64,000 nucleotides of DNA, from the NCBI RefSeq assembly GCF_000524195.1, contig NW_020170400.1:24019-88018 (forward strand). The letters are read 5' to 3'. This stretch comes from Echinococcus granulosus. Lineage: Eukaryota; Platyhelminthes; Cestoda; Cyclophyllidea; Taeniidae. The notes beneath the pieces were generated by a model. That model was not told the DNA's origin. It saw only the letters and a program-made list of their open reading frames with translations, and searched no databases. This document shows positions 49,168 through 61,529 of this stretch, piece by piece (position 1 is the stretch's first letter; every line of letters begins with the position of its first letter). Both the position numbers and the translations under genes were made by a program.

Positions 49168-49228
49168 TCTCTCTCTCCTCCTCCTCCTCCTCCTCCTCCT
49201 CCTTTTCCCCCTCCTCTTCTTCCTCAGA
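49168..49228 (+). repeat. Pyrimidine tract with (CTC)n microsatellite
   Basis: About 60 nt of almost uninterrupted C and T, including nine or so CTC/CCT units, ending in TTCCTCAG. It could act as a very strong splice acceptor on the plus strand, but no coding exon follows. It is also an obvious site for length polymorphism. Confidence 0.8.
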
Positions 49229-51948
49229 TTAAATTTAGTCGCTAGTCCATTGGTAGAAAAATTGCTCTCTGACAAGCACGATTAGCCGAGCATTCACGTA
49301 TTAGCTGTGTGACTCGAGTCCCCTCTCCACCTCGCACTTTAAAATGTTGCCCCTAAATAATTTTGTCCAGCAAGAACTCTATTGTAGGACACCTTGATTC
49401 CCTATTCCTGGGCCGACAATGCTTCGAGGAATCAGTATATAAATATGGTCTTGGTTACTGAGGTTGCCTATAACCCTAGAAGAACGTTTCTGTTGAACAT
49501 TTTGGAAAGCTCCAATTGGCAGCTAATTGCCGAACAGTATATCAAGCAGAGATTTGCCCGAAGTGTACCCGTCACCACACAATGAAGGCTAGGGTCAATC
49601 AGGGTCAGAACTACACGTGACTGAGACGACCGAATGACTCAGGTGGACACCACCACCTAGTCGTCCGCCCGGAGCGTGTCAACCCAACCGTACCCTCTTT
49701 CGCTTACCCACATAGCTGGGTGGGGGAACGATAGAATCCAGGCCACACACCTGCTCGTCCATAATAAGTGTCAACCCATTTCCTGTCTTTTTTGACACGC
49801 TGAAGTATGCATGACTTGTCGCAAAAGCGTTTATGCTAATTGCTGTATCTGCAGGGGCGTGTTTTTAGTTTCAAATTATGAATTTAAGCTGAGATCTTCG
49901 TAAACATTGCGCATAAATGTTGAAATGGACACTATTTATTGCTAATGAATGAAGTCAAAGGCGATTATGTGCAGTGAGAGCTGACTTTAATAGATCTGCA
50001 GAAATGCATCAAGTAGTAAAGTCATACATCATTTGAGGCTCTTAATTATCCTATTGCACATTTCGAACGCAGATGTTGGTTCCAATATGGGCTGAAGATA
50101 CTAGGGCTTTTAAAGGTGTTTCGGGTATCCCACAACCCAAGTAGACAAATGACACCTCCATGATCCTTCCCATTGGCTTTATCAGATGTAAATTGTTTCA
50201 GGTCAACTACGTACTGCTGATAATAGTCATGGCAGTCGACTTGGTGTAATTGTAATAAATCAAACTGGATTTATCCAAACTTGTTGTGACAGCGAAACTA
50301 TTTGTTTAAGCTGCATTTTTTACCATTGCAGCCCCTTCAATCTGAGCAGTTTCAATCACCACTTTGCTTTCTCGGAGGTCTCTTCAAGCATTCCACCTCA
50401 ACCCTTTTGCGGGGTGGTCGTCAAACCACCACCCTGCTATAAAGTATTAAATGTCCTGAGAGATGAATTAAGGCATAATTTTGAGTTTAGTTTGCAAAGT
50501 TTAGGATGCTACTGATATCGAAGCATTAGCAGTATCGATTGACGGGGTTCTGATTAATTCATTATTTTGGTACTTTTCCTCACAAATCACTTGAAACTTA
50601 CCCGTCGAAGTCCAAATCAATTAACAAAAGCTGCACCCGACACATCAGAATGTAAAAGCTTTCCTAGTTACATGCTAATTATTTGGAAAAAATGTTTTTT
50701 AGAGGTGGCGATTTAAATTTCCCGCACCACGCATAGTTAATTGGAACGTTTTCTTATTGGCGGACTAATTCAAGGCAAAATTCCTTTTGGGCATTTGTAT
50801 CCACCTTGAGCAGTTAATGATAGAAAGTGTTCTCTTTTTTAGCAAACTACTTTTTACTGCAAAGTCGCTCCTCATCACAAAATATGGTCAAAATCGCTCA
50901 TTTACCAGTTGCTAAAACTGCAAATGTCACGTCTGCTATTTCGCTCTCATGCGTGGGTCGTATCACACCATTTGTGTAGGGCACGTGGGAAAAGGAGTCT
51001 TAAATTTATCTATAATGTTGTTTGTAAAGATATATCTGAGCAAAGCCTAAAAGAGCAAAGCCTCTTCAACTTATTTAGAGACAGGTTACCTTTCAATGTT
51101 TTTCTTACTGTGGATTGTTTAAATCAGTCAAGATGGGAGGCATCTTTTTAATGGAAGAACGGGTGCGACTTCTACGGCTGAATAAGCAAATGAGCAAAAG
51201 GTTTTAGCTCGTGCGCAAAAGTTAATAAAGTTATTTAAACATATTGGCACGCAAGTTAACGACACGAACGGTGTATACCCCAATTTGTTCACAATTTGCT
51301 CAACCTAATCAGCTAATCAGGCTATTTGCCTGCATTGAATTTGTAGAGGCATTTTACAGGAAGTCATTGCGTCAAATCGGGGCCTCTAAATTCACCGGGA
51401 AAGTGGGAAACATGGATCCTTGTCACGTTTACTTACTTAACATTTAAGTAATATCTGAATAGAAGAGTCATGGATGATTTGTTTTATGAGCCTCCCTGTC
51501 GCGATGTCCACTGTTTGTCAGTTCCTTCAAATTACATATATCCGTAGGTGATCTCGTTGAATCATCGTTCCTCCTGCAGAAAAAGATTGATTTGTGCCAA
51601 TTCACAGCAGGTTATGGGTCAACCTGGTGTTTGTGATCAGACGGACGTTCCGCGCACTAACAAATGTTTACAGGAATGACTGGAGAGATGGTGGACTGGA
51701 AGCCACAGCTACACCCGTCACCAATTACGAACCCAAGTAGGATTCTCTTAAAGACACTCATACTGTTCAGTCGAATACTCGGCAGATAAGCGGATGGTCA
51801 CTCCAACTTCATGGTGTGCAAAATGTACTTGAGATATTTCAATAAGGAAGGTTGAATTTCCATTTCTTCGGATGTCACAGGTTCCATAATATGAAGAGAT
51901 TCTGTTGACTAGCTCATACCTTCACATGCCAACACGCACGAGTATCCA
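49229..51948. other. Intergenic, nothing named
   Basis: A moderately GC-rich portion at 49380-49800 has one open plus frame (49394-49585) lacking an ATG near its start. Near 49240-49320 there are loose matches to tRNA promoter boxes, not enough for a call. Elsewhere AT-rich. Confidence 0.35.
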
Positions 51949-51968
51949 TGACGACGACGACGACGAGG
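51949..51968 (+). repeat. (GAC)n microsatellite
   Basis: Six perfect GAC/ACG units in tandem; no open reading frame of note uses them. Confidence 0.85.
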
Positions 51969-52172
51969 TATATTGCCTCGCCACGATAGCACGCCCCACT
52001 TTAGACACCGGTTTGACTTGAACGCTCTCCATCTTTATCACCATTAAATCATGTTCTGCCTTTCAAACCTTTAGTCTGAGTGGAATGCGTGGAAAGTACC
52101 TACGGTAGAGTGGGCGGCTTGGAAGATCTCCCTAACTTCCTTACTAATCATTGCTACTCTTCGAAATGTGAA

Positions 52173-52385
52173 TCTGTCTGGAACAGCCTCAGTGCCTCAC
52201 CTAATACCCCTCGTCACATGAAATTGCATCTTCCTTTAAGCCAAATCTCGTGATTTTCGTGTAATGGACTGTTTGGACTTACGTGATCTGGCTCATTTAC
52301 CAGCAGTCTCTTCGTGCCGTTACTGTTTAAAAAGGAACCCGCAACGTCTTTGTAGTTCATCGCTACAGTTGTTGGACTTTTTGTT
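52173..52385. repeat. Duplicated segment C, copy 2 (decayed)
   Basis: Matches 48424-48580 in two blocks. In the frame of the candidate exon at 48355-48509 this copy has stop codons, so it is either an inert repeat or a dead exon duplicate. The spacing between blocks is about 55 nt longer than in copy 1. Confidence 0.45.
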
Positions 52386-53901
52386 TCCCAAATTAACGCT
52401 TGAAATAAACAGTAGGCGCACGTTTGATAGTAAACGATTTTAAGAGAAATTTGTTAAAGAATAAGAACATTCCTCTCTGGGTCTTTGGAAGTGTCTCCTC
52501 ATTTCAAGGCGTTGTTGCATCTCACGATAAAACACTATTTTTCAATGAATATAACATATAAGCTCTAGCAATATTCCCGTTTAATATTCTAAAAACGTAA
52601 AACCAATTTGAACCATTTATTGCCCACAGAAGCAGAACAGTTTCATTCTTTCTTACCGTCTGTTATTTAATTTGGCAGTGGTTCCCTTTTGTTTGTATTA
52701 ATGGCAAAAGTCCCCGTTTTCGGTACCATAGTGATGGTTTGAGGGGACGCAAACTGACATGACAGACGTCCACTCTTAAATGCTCATATTTGACATTTCT
52801 ACCCTTTCAACTAAGAATAAAAGTAGAAGCTCCCATTAATGTCGGTAAAAGTGGGTCGGCAGAATGATTGAATTCAACCTACGCAATTGATATTTACCAC
52901 CCCATTATTAATTGCCTGCGCAGTATGTCAACGAATCATGCAGTTGTCGCAACTTGAAACGGTTTTAAATGCGCACTTGCGTTTACTTGTTTACAATGAC
53001 CGTCTGCATTTTTCGTGTAGCTTCTCCTGCTACTCTGCCGATTTACCGTGAGCATTTGCCCATGGTTCCACTAGTTTACGCGTAGAAATACGTTTCCTCA
53101 ATGCTAACACGGGAAAATTCCGCTGTCTTTTGCAAATGAAAAAATGACAAACAATATCTTATTTGCATTTCATTGGAGTTGCTCAGCCTCTCGATACCTT
53201 GTCAATTGGTGTCAATCAATTTTTTGATGAATAATGATCAGGAAGGAGTTCAGTAATGAACACTCCATCCCCAGGAGACAAGAGGAAGTAGTAAGCCGCG
53301 TGCTTGCACCAGTCAGCATTCAATAGGATTGTAAAGGTGGAAAGCATAGTGCTAAAAACACACTTTCCCCTCTCATTCTTTTCCCCTTCCAGATAATGGT
53401 GCTCTTTTTTAAGTCGCCGTTGCCGAAAAGCCATTCACATTGTCAATTTCCCTGTCACTATTTTCCCCCTGCAAAGGAGTTGTTCACCTGGATTGTAGGT
53501 TTTTTATCTCCCTGTGGTGTCTGTAGAGTCGAAACCACCAAAGACATGACAAGGTGGATAGCCGTGATTCCCTACTTTACCCACTTTGGTTGCTCGGTCC
53601 CGTATTCCGTAGCCATCGTGCGTTTAAATTAGTGGAAATAACTCAATGCCGTTGCACCAGACAGCAAACACCTATTTGCAATGGAGATCTATTTTTCCTA
53701 AAATGTATCTCTTATAAAATTTTGGAGTTTCACGGAAAGAAACAGGTTTTTTTCAAGGTCCGCTAGAATTCCATCAAGAAATTAAAAAATATTTAGAAAG
53801 CATGAGAAATGTCAAGTGACAAATTGCCTGAGTTGTTCATCGTAAAACTAAGTTTAAAATTCCTACGATTTTTCCGGACTCATAAACAAAAGTTCAAAAT
53901 A

Positions 53902-54389
53902 CCTGATGGGTATAAATTTTCAAGACAGAAGATTTGGGAGGCAAATTATTTTGTATGATATGATTAAAGAGTGCTTTGGCTATCCAATGCTGATCCTCCC
54001 CCCAGAACGTGTAAGTGGGAACAGGGTGTTTTGTTAATGTCCCATCTCTCTCAACCTGGAGCTTGGTTGCACGCCTTTGCATGACCCGACACTACTGGTT
54101 CAAACTTAAACGTCAGAAATCCTGTGTATCAACCAATTCCCAAGTTTTTAATCATCTCTGATTGTACTCGATTTCCTTCCACCCGGAGGAAACATTCTCG
54201 GTGAAAGCTGAGCCCTTTATCATTCGCAAGAGCAAAAGACCTAGTAAAATCAAGTTCATTAATTGTGTTCCGGTCTTCACATCTCGGAATTTGTACCGAT
54301 GACAAAAATGGGGCAATTTTCTTCACACCACTCGACTCAAACAGCAGTAACAAGTGATTGAATTCTGGCACGGAAGGCGAGTCATTCAT
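53902..54389 (-). CDS. Hypothetical open frames, possible exons of one gene
   Basis: Two successive minus frames begin with ATG: 54389-54129 (86 codons) and 54082-53902, the latter followed by a CAG|GTATTT donor. Both have balanced composition without low complexity. No domain recognised, and I cannot join them by a phase-consistent intron. Confidence 0.25.
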
Positions 54390-54773
54390 GCGTGAATTGT
54401 AAGTTCAAGTAAGAAAGGCGGAGCGTCACATGTGTGTGCCGTTGTTTGTAAACAACAGCCGACATTTAAGGAGGACAAGATCACATTAGTCACCTTGGGT
54501 GGTGCCTAGGATGACTTAAATAACCTGAGGAGTCAATTTTTCTTCCAGTATCAGATGCAATAATTTTGCGCAGGAAACAAAATCATACTAAATCCGAAGG
54601 CCACTTGTTTAAGTAGACACTGTCAAATCAATTAAAAAAGTTATAAGTATCAATTATAATAATTTCCTCTTCATTCGAAAATCACGGCAAAGAGTGCGAA
54701 ATGAATATGCCTTGATAATAGCTTGGTGAATTCAAATTATCTCCTCTGGACTCCATCAAATGATCAAGTAATA

Positions 54774-55242
54774 TCAGCAAGATCCTGCTACACTGATTTC
54801 TTGAGAATATTTCACTTGAAGGACACAATTGGAAAGAAGTCAGGTAATAGTAAAGTTTGTGTGACAAATATTAGACCATACCGCTAATTAAGAAGTGAAA
54901 AAAGTGCTTCTGGCGTTGACAAGTCCAAGTTTTGCGATTTGGTGGGACTTAAGTAGTAACATACCTAATTGAGTGGACATCCAACCTTTTTTCGGGTTAA
55001 GCGAACAGTAGGAGTCCCAGTCTAGACACATCTTGTGAAATAGCGCACACACACAAACCCTGAAAGCGCAACTTAACTGTTTGGATGGATCACCTGGGTG
55101 ACAAGATGTAAGATGACACAAAGCCGAGCAAACGTCACTGGATTCTCCAGGTAAACGTAAACACTGACGCCCCAGTAAAAAGACCCACATACCGCACAGT
55201 GCAAAACGTCTTTCTTCAGTCAAATTCTTTTTGTTATAGTAT
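54774..55242 (-). CDS. Three phase-consistent exons, 3' end of unknown protein
   Basis: Exons 55242-55193, 55093-54965 and 54814-54774 (stop TGA) have GT/AG borders and agree in phase. The first two introns' donors read GTATGT. The peptide is cysteine-rich in the middle exon (five Cys in about 28 residues). The first intron (99 nt) is open in frame, so unspliced reading also gives a long frame up to 55337. The 5' exons are unidentified. Confidence 0.38.
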
Positions 55243-56845
55243 CTGGAGCTGGAGGCGGAAGAGAAAAGTACAACAAATAAATTACTTTTGCTTTGACAAC
55301 TAAGCAGTGGTACAATAGCCGTCAGAACATTAGTCAAAGAGAGAGGCTAAAGAGAATAATTTGACTTTAAAATACTTTTTGAAAGCCTTTGATGGGGTGT
55401 TTTCACATTTTTTAACTCTCATGGAAATAGATAAATTTGATAAAAAAGGAGAAAGTTTTTAAAATAACTTGTTCCCACTGGTAGACAGAGAAGATTTTAG
55501 TAGTTTTTCACTTCTGATAGAAATTGTACTTATTCATTATGGCAAATTTGTTGCAATTCCTTTTTCCACCCTCCCCCTTCGACTCCCTCGGCTCTCCTTT
55601 CCCCAAAGCGCGGTCAATTTATCTCAATCAACATCTGTAAATGGCTGTGCTTGTAGAATGCGGAATGCGCAGTTGGACTGGATTTTGCAAGAAAGCGTAA
55701 TTGAAGGCTAAGGAAATGTGCTGAAATTACTAAAAAGGCCCTTTTTTTCAAAAAGTGACGCATGACAGCTACTTGTCACTCAGAATACGTGCACTTCTAA
55801 CTTCTATGCTTGTGAAAATGCTCACCGCAAAAGAGGGTCTTATCTCAACAAGACACGAGCCTACCGTGAATTTTATATTCATTAAAAAGTTTGTTCTCTT
55901 AAAGCAGCAAAGGCTGCAATCCCAGCCATTTCTTTTTCACTTCCCATCAAACTATGATCTTGTCAATGTCTGGGGTTCCTGTCAAGTGGTGGCGCTAATC
56001 AACACTTGGAGAAGTATTATCACAAGAATAGGAAGAATGAGGGTATAGATGTGGCAGCAGCTCCTTTCCATACACGATGTTTTTGGTGACTTGCCAAATT
56101 TTTCCCAAGACTTCGAAATATCTTTGACAATACTTTTAGAAGCCGATAATTTACTTCAGCACCATTCGTTTCTTTCCCCTTCGGGTAGACAGTAAACGCT
56201 TTAAATACCTCCCTTGTTCTAAAGCTTGGCCTTCATATTTTTACATCCATTCTCAAAAGGGGGAGTTACACAGATTTCAAAAAAAGGTTTTCATCAGTTA
56301 ATTTTATCTTAAATAGGTACTACTAATGGGTGATTTGAGTAGATCCTGTAGTTGTCTAATATTTATAGTTCTAAATTAATCATGGTTTGCTATCTTTAAC
56401 CCAAAAAACGGAATCACGTGGAGTGGTGGTAACTTGTATAGCATTTTGGTGAAATATTTTGAGGTATTCTCTACTTTTATGCCACAACAAGGGATACTGC
56501 ATGTAGCAGTTTGTGGCGAATGTAGCGTAGGAGCCGGGCTAGACCTTGTAAATCAATTTAAAGTAGGCAGCCATTGAAACGGATGGATGCAAATAAGCAA
56601 AAATATGTTAAATAAAAAGTACGATTCGGGTAGGAGTTATTAACGCACGTCTTGAAGCACACTTTTGCATCATTATGACAAAAAACCACCTGCTTAGCCG
56701 CAAGACATTCGGTTGGGTGATGTTAACATCTATAAGATGGTCCCTGCGTCTATATGCCATGAAGGATGGCTGTCGAGGTGGTTCTCGGTAGTCTGTCTTA
56801 TCGGTCACTCCTCCAAGCATTCAGTCGGAGTGTAAAACGCCTTAC

Positions 56846-56891
56846 AGATTCTGCACTTCCGTTCAAACTGGCATAGGAGACAGATCTTCCT
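56846..56891 (-). CDS. Possible small exon of the unknown gene near 57 kb
   Basis: A short segment between a strong pyrimidine-rich acceptor (ends CTTCTTCCCAG) and a GTAAGG donor. Read in phase 0, which fits the preceding candidate exon (57298-57219), it encodes a Cys/Lys/Arg-rich piece. It is only 46 nt, so chance is possible. Confidence 0.22.
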
Positions 56892-57218
56892 CTGGGAAGA
56901 AGGGTTGAGACAACAAGCTCATTTTACGAACTTTTGTAATTTAGGGTAGTTAGCGCAAGCCAGATACCAGGACAAGCAGACTATCGCAGATGGACTCTTA
57001 TGGGACTCTGCTTTAAGGGCATCAGCTAATCAATGGGATGAGTGGTTAAACGCAAACAAAGTACTTTTATAATCCTGGGCATCCCCGTCTGACTTAAACA
57101 TTCCTTGTGCTTTTATCACAAAGTTCAATTTTGCATAATAGAATGTCATGAGTCAATTATTTTTTAAGAAGTCGTCTTTCTGAGTACATGCGCGTGGTGT
57201 TGGCGACAAAGTTCTCAC

Positions 57219-57715
57219 TTCTAGTGTTGCACTGTGCAAAGGTGAAATAAGGATATCTAAGAAAATTGACTTGAAGATTTCACGACCATAAAGAATACCT
57301 AAAAGGCATAGGAATTGATTTGCCGAAGAAAAAACAAATCACTACGTCGGAAAGTTCCAGTGTATATCCAATCAGCCCACCTCCTGGTTAATGTCGGTCT
57401 CATAAAGTGTGTGCTCGCCAGGTTATTGCCTAAGCAAATGACAAAAGGACCTATTTGATTTGGTATTGGTGAAAAAAGAGCTAAAAAATGAAAATGTTTT
57501 CCAACCGATCGCTATACCTAGAATAACCTGTAGCATTTGTTGCATCTTTTAATGATAAAGGAAAGAAAGCTACCCATTTATTGCCAAGGATGTGAATTTC
57601 TGATTCTGATGTCTGACATTTTAAATTTGCTTGTCCAAATTTATTTATCAGTTGGTTGACAGTTCTATTGATTACTAATAAGCCGTAATGAGTTGCCAAG
57701 TGCTCCTTATGAGTG
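57219..57715 (-). CDS. Two phase-consistent exons of an unknown protein
   Basis: Exon 57715-57528 (62 codons plus split ends) follows a clean acceptor (TTTGATTTAG) and ends at ACAG|GTTATT; it joins through a split Gly codon to 57298-57219 (26 codons), which follows CCTTTTAG and ends at GAA|GTGAGA. Composition is that of a folded protein, with the motifs HYGLLVINRT and NKWVAFFPLSL. No family recognised. A further open piece near 58080-58020 with a GTAAGT donor may be upstream, but its phase does not match directly. Confidence 0.4.
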
Positions 57716-60072
57716 CTAAATCAAATGAATTTGATCAGAAGGTGTGGCTGGGTTTCCACTTGCTTCTAATTGACCACTCCTCCACCATTAAAGTTGGCCT
57801 TTACGCTACTACTTAAATTGGGATTTTAGAAGCGTTAAAATGGTTTTAATGCAACGGATCATATTTATCTAAGAGGATATTTGGTATGGAAATAAATTTT
57901 TTACGCATATTGTTTGATTGAAAAGTTCATAACTGAATGGACTGACTTGACAGATGCAAAAGACTCCGAGGGTCTAGTTATACCCAAGACGCTGACAAAT
58001 TAAAAATTAAATCCGACTTACCAACAGCCGAGGCGATCACAGAATAGAAAAAGAACTTGTTGGGGCTGTTATTTGCTGCACACCCTTAAAAGCTTTCAAT
58101 TCAGTAGTGCATTAGGCGGACCTTGGACATCGCCTCGCGCTCCCAAAGAGACCCTATTGCCTATAAATATCCGTGTAAAATGATTAGCCATTTCCAGAAC
58201 TGCAGTGTCCCCGTGGTAAATTGGGGCATCACAATGACCCGTAAAAACCTACTTTTTCGTGTTTAAAAGAAATTATTTAAGATTTGACATCCTACAAAAA
58301 AGCAACTTTAAGACGAACCTTCAACAGTAGCCATAAATCTGACTATTCCTAGTGGCATGAGTTAGTGCTTTTGAAACTAGCAGGTGGGTTATTTTGAAAT
58401 GACTGATCATATGTAATCAACAGGAGATAAGCTGACATAAAAGTAATTAATGGATGGTTGGTCCTTCGTGATCAGACAATTACGGCGTGTGTGGGCATTG
58501 TACTTAGCTACTAAAAACGCTATTGCCTAATTGTAAAATTACGAAGTAGCTCACGTTGCAAACATGGACCATTTTATATCATTAAGTGGTGCTTCCACAT
58601 ACTACTTATTCAGCGAATTCAAGTAGTGCAGAGGGAATTGACAAAGATGCGTTGAGTAATTTAACTGACTGGATTTCTTGCTCTTACTTTGACTAGTCTT
58701 TATAAAATGTAGAAGATGGCGAATTCTCTCATAAATTTTAACATTTTTTTTCTAAAAGAAGAAACTTTCTAAGTATATCGATAAAAGTAGGGGTTCTATA
58801 CCTAATTGTTTAGGCTGATTAATTGTCCAAAATGGAGCAGCATTAGTCCATGGGGAAGTTGAGTTTTATTTCCCGTCAAGGGACTTCTCCGTTCTTTGGA
58901 GAACATCCTCAGGTGCAAAAAAGATCTTCATGAAGCAATGTCACTAGACTAGCCACGGCAACTCTGTGTGCGCTCTTGTTATGCGTGGCATATCCAGGAA
59001 GAACTCTCCCTCTATTCGTCAGAGATCGACCCACTACGGATTGGATGATAAAGAGATATCATTAGCGGATGCAGAGTATTACAAGAGGACCAGATCGTCT
59101 GCTTCATAGGTAGAGATCACTGACGTGTATTGTAAAAATCTACAGGTGTCACCTCACTCAACAGACTTTTCCTAGACTCTAATCTCCTCCACTGAACAGG
59201 AGGATGTAAGTATTACAGAGTTCAACTGCAGCTGGTAGTGTACAAGGTGGCTGCATTCTTTCACACCACCTTAGCACTCAAACAATCACTTACAACGAGA
59301 AAAATGGCATATTTAAGTGCCTGTGCCACACATTGCATCTCTGTTGCATCAAATTCATTAAAAATTTGTGTATAAATAGCCCTAAGTGAATGTCAGAGAA
59401 AAGACGAAGGAATAAAATTTAAATATATCGGCTTTTACAAAAATAGAGGAATAAGAGGAAGAAGGGAGGATAGAAGCAAAGGTAGAATGAATGGATGCGT
59501 GCCACTTCGAAAATTTCAGCTGGTGAATTTGCTTCCTCCCTTCCTCACGGCAAATTTTGAATGCATCACTGCATTTGCACCAAATAAATTTCGGAGCGGA
59601 GGTAGTTAGGTGGACGAAGCGAAACTCGCCCGATTTGACTGATCTTTCACAAATTAGCGGAAGATTGCAAGTTATTACCTCCTTCTAACATCAAAAAACG
59701 AACTTCTCTCTATAACTTCCGCTTACCCAATTTGATATAAATTTATCCAAATGTCAACGTTCTGCTGATGACGTGCTGCCATCTATCGACTCACGTTTCC
59801 CACATGCATTCCAAATCTACCTCCGTCGGCAAGTCTCACTTCCAGGTTATCCCACTCCCACACGACGGCATCCACAAAAAGTGTCTGTCTTCCTCCCATT
59901 CTTCCTCTCCTTCTCTCCACCCTGTAAATAGCAGATGTATTCACGTGCTGCTCCACCTACAGAGAGGAATCAAGCATGCGTGCTGGTCGTTCATCCATAA
60001 ATGTAGACGCATTTTATCACCTGTATATCCTTCCAGTACAGTGCGTTAAATGATGTGCCCGTGTCCTTTCAG
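57716..60072. other. Intergenic or intronic, nothing named
   Basis: Mostly AT-rich. A GC-richer block at 58850-59240 and a polypyrimidine-rich block near 59870-59930 stand out. They carry no long frames with paired splice sites. An ATG frame of 93 codons at 59768-60049 is His/Ser/Cys-rich and unconvincing. Confidence 0.3.
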
Positions 60073-60412
60073 TGTGTTCAGCCAACCAACCAGCCGACCA
60101 CCCAACTGAACCCCACAAGCAGGACCGACTGTGGGCTGAACTCACCGATGGCTGTCAGCACATGTTCCTCCTCCTCCCAATCCACCTATTGTGGCCTCCC
60201 TTCATCCGCACACCTAACATTTGTCAGAAGGGAAAAATTCTTGTGATTCCTGTTTCTTTTCACATCCAGGTAGTAGAAATGTGCCAATTTTTCCCAGTGG
60301 ACCCGGTCAAATATGTATTTGTGCCTACGAATGTCAACGTCTTTGTAACGAAGCAAGAGACAGCATTAAGCATTGCCATTTGAGAGTAGAGCGAGACTGG
60401 CAGTGGCAGTAG
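60073..60412 (+). CDS. Two exons with a partial Frizzled-type cysteine pattern (tentative)
   Basis: Exon 60073-60222 follows TCCTTTCAG. A 47-nt GT-AG intron (60223-60269) and a split Cys codon lead to 60270-60412. The second exon has Cys spacing C-x-C-x3-C-x3-C, then an EARDS segment, a further Cys, and W-Q-W about ten residues later. That echoes the end of the Frizzled cysteine-rich domain (PC-x2-C-x2-AR...C...F-x-WP) seen in Frizzled, sFRP and ROR proteins. The first half of the domain is not evident, and the spacing before the penultimate Cys is three residues longer. The frame ends in TAG at 60410-60412, or an earlier donor continues it. Confidence 0.3.
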
Positions 60413-61429
60413 GAGAAATTATTGCATTTTAGGAGGAAAACAGAAGGTATGGCTACATCCTACCTCTTCATGCCTGAAATCTATCAAACCCATGGAGTGG
60501 GAAGTAGGTTCGCCAACTTCTAAGAAGATTTGAAACCACTCAGGATTCTACCTATCTAGCTAGAGAACAATTTTCAAAGAAATTAGCTTTGGCCGATTTT
60601 ATGATGCAAACTTTTTTATTGTCCATGCATTTCCCAAAGTTATAAACCGCATTATTTTGTAAAAATTTCCTTTTTTTCATTAAATGCGAGAAGTAAGGTT
60701 GAGGGCCATCTACTCCATGTGGAGTGCTACTGAACATAAGTACAAGTAAAATATCAGCAGATTTATGGTGAATTCGTGTGCATACCAGGCAGAGATGAAG
60801 CAGACTTCGGCGTTTACAAGGCCTGATTTAAGAGACGCAGTAGAGAGACAGGTAAGGGTGGGTGCATGCGCTGTCGCGTTTTTTGCTAAGTTGACGCCGC
60901 GGCCAAAATGTTCTCTGGTGCTATCTGGCATCGGTTAATGACAGAGCATTTTTTTCTGTGCCCGACAAAAAGGGATAAACAAAGCTTAGTACAGCCAGAT
61001 CAGCTGCATTTTAGAAATTGGGAAATAGCCAAATTTTATAAGTCGTCCAAATGTCCTTCATTTCTAATTTACATGATTTTGGCTTCTGACATTCCACAAA
61101 TATGTAGTCAAGCCAAATCAAATCTTTCATCTTTTTAATAAGACTTTTGGTTTATAAAAAACTGCAGAGTCTCCTTAAAGTTTCTTCGTCTTGCACCATT
61201 TCGTCTTTCCCAAAAGGAAGAAAATTTTGGTAATTCTTGGTCGCTCAAAGCAAAACCATCGAGCTCAAGCCATGTCAACACCTAACCTATGTTTACTACC
61301 CAACTGGTCACTCTCTCTGGCAGGTGATCATGTGCTTGTCAACCACTAAGTAAAGGAGAAATATGAGAGTTTAATAAGGATAAGGCAGTCTCTACTTTCT
61401 CCATCCCCATCCCGCCCCAATTCAAAGCA

Positions 61430-61529
61430 NNNNNNNNNNNNNNNNNNNNNNNNNNNNNNNNNNNNNNNNNNNNNNNNNNNNNNNNNNNNNNNNNNNNNNN
61501 NNNNNNNNNNNNNNNNNNNNNNNNNNNNN
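61430..61529. other. Assembly gap of 100 N
   Basis: Exactly 100 unresolved bases, the conventional placeholder for a gap of unknown size. Anything spanning it, including the open frames on either side, cannot be joined. Confidence 0.99.

Noticed and set aside
49236..49320. tRNA-like or SINE-like promoter boxes
   Set aside because: The A- and B-box-like words are loose and no cloverleaf could be drawn; no second copy was seen in the window.
54888..55337. Continuous 149-codon minus frame as a single exon
   Set aside because: It has no ATG start and contains a good donor/acceptor pair (55192-55094), so a spliced reading is preferred.
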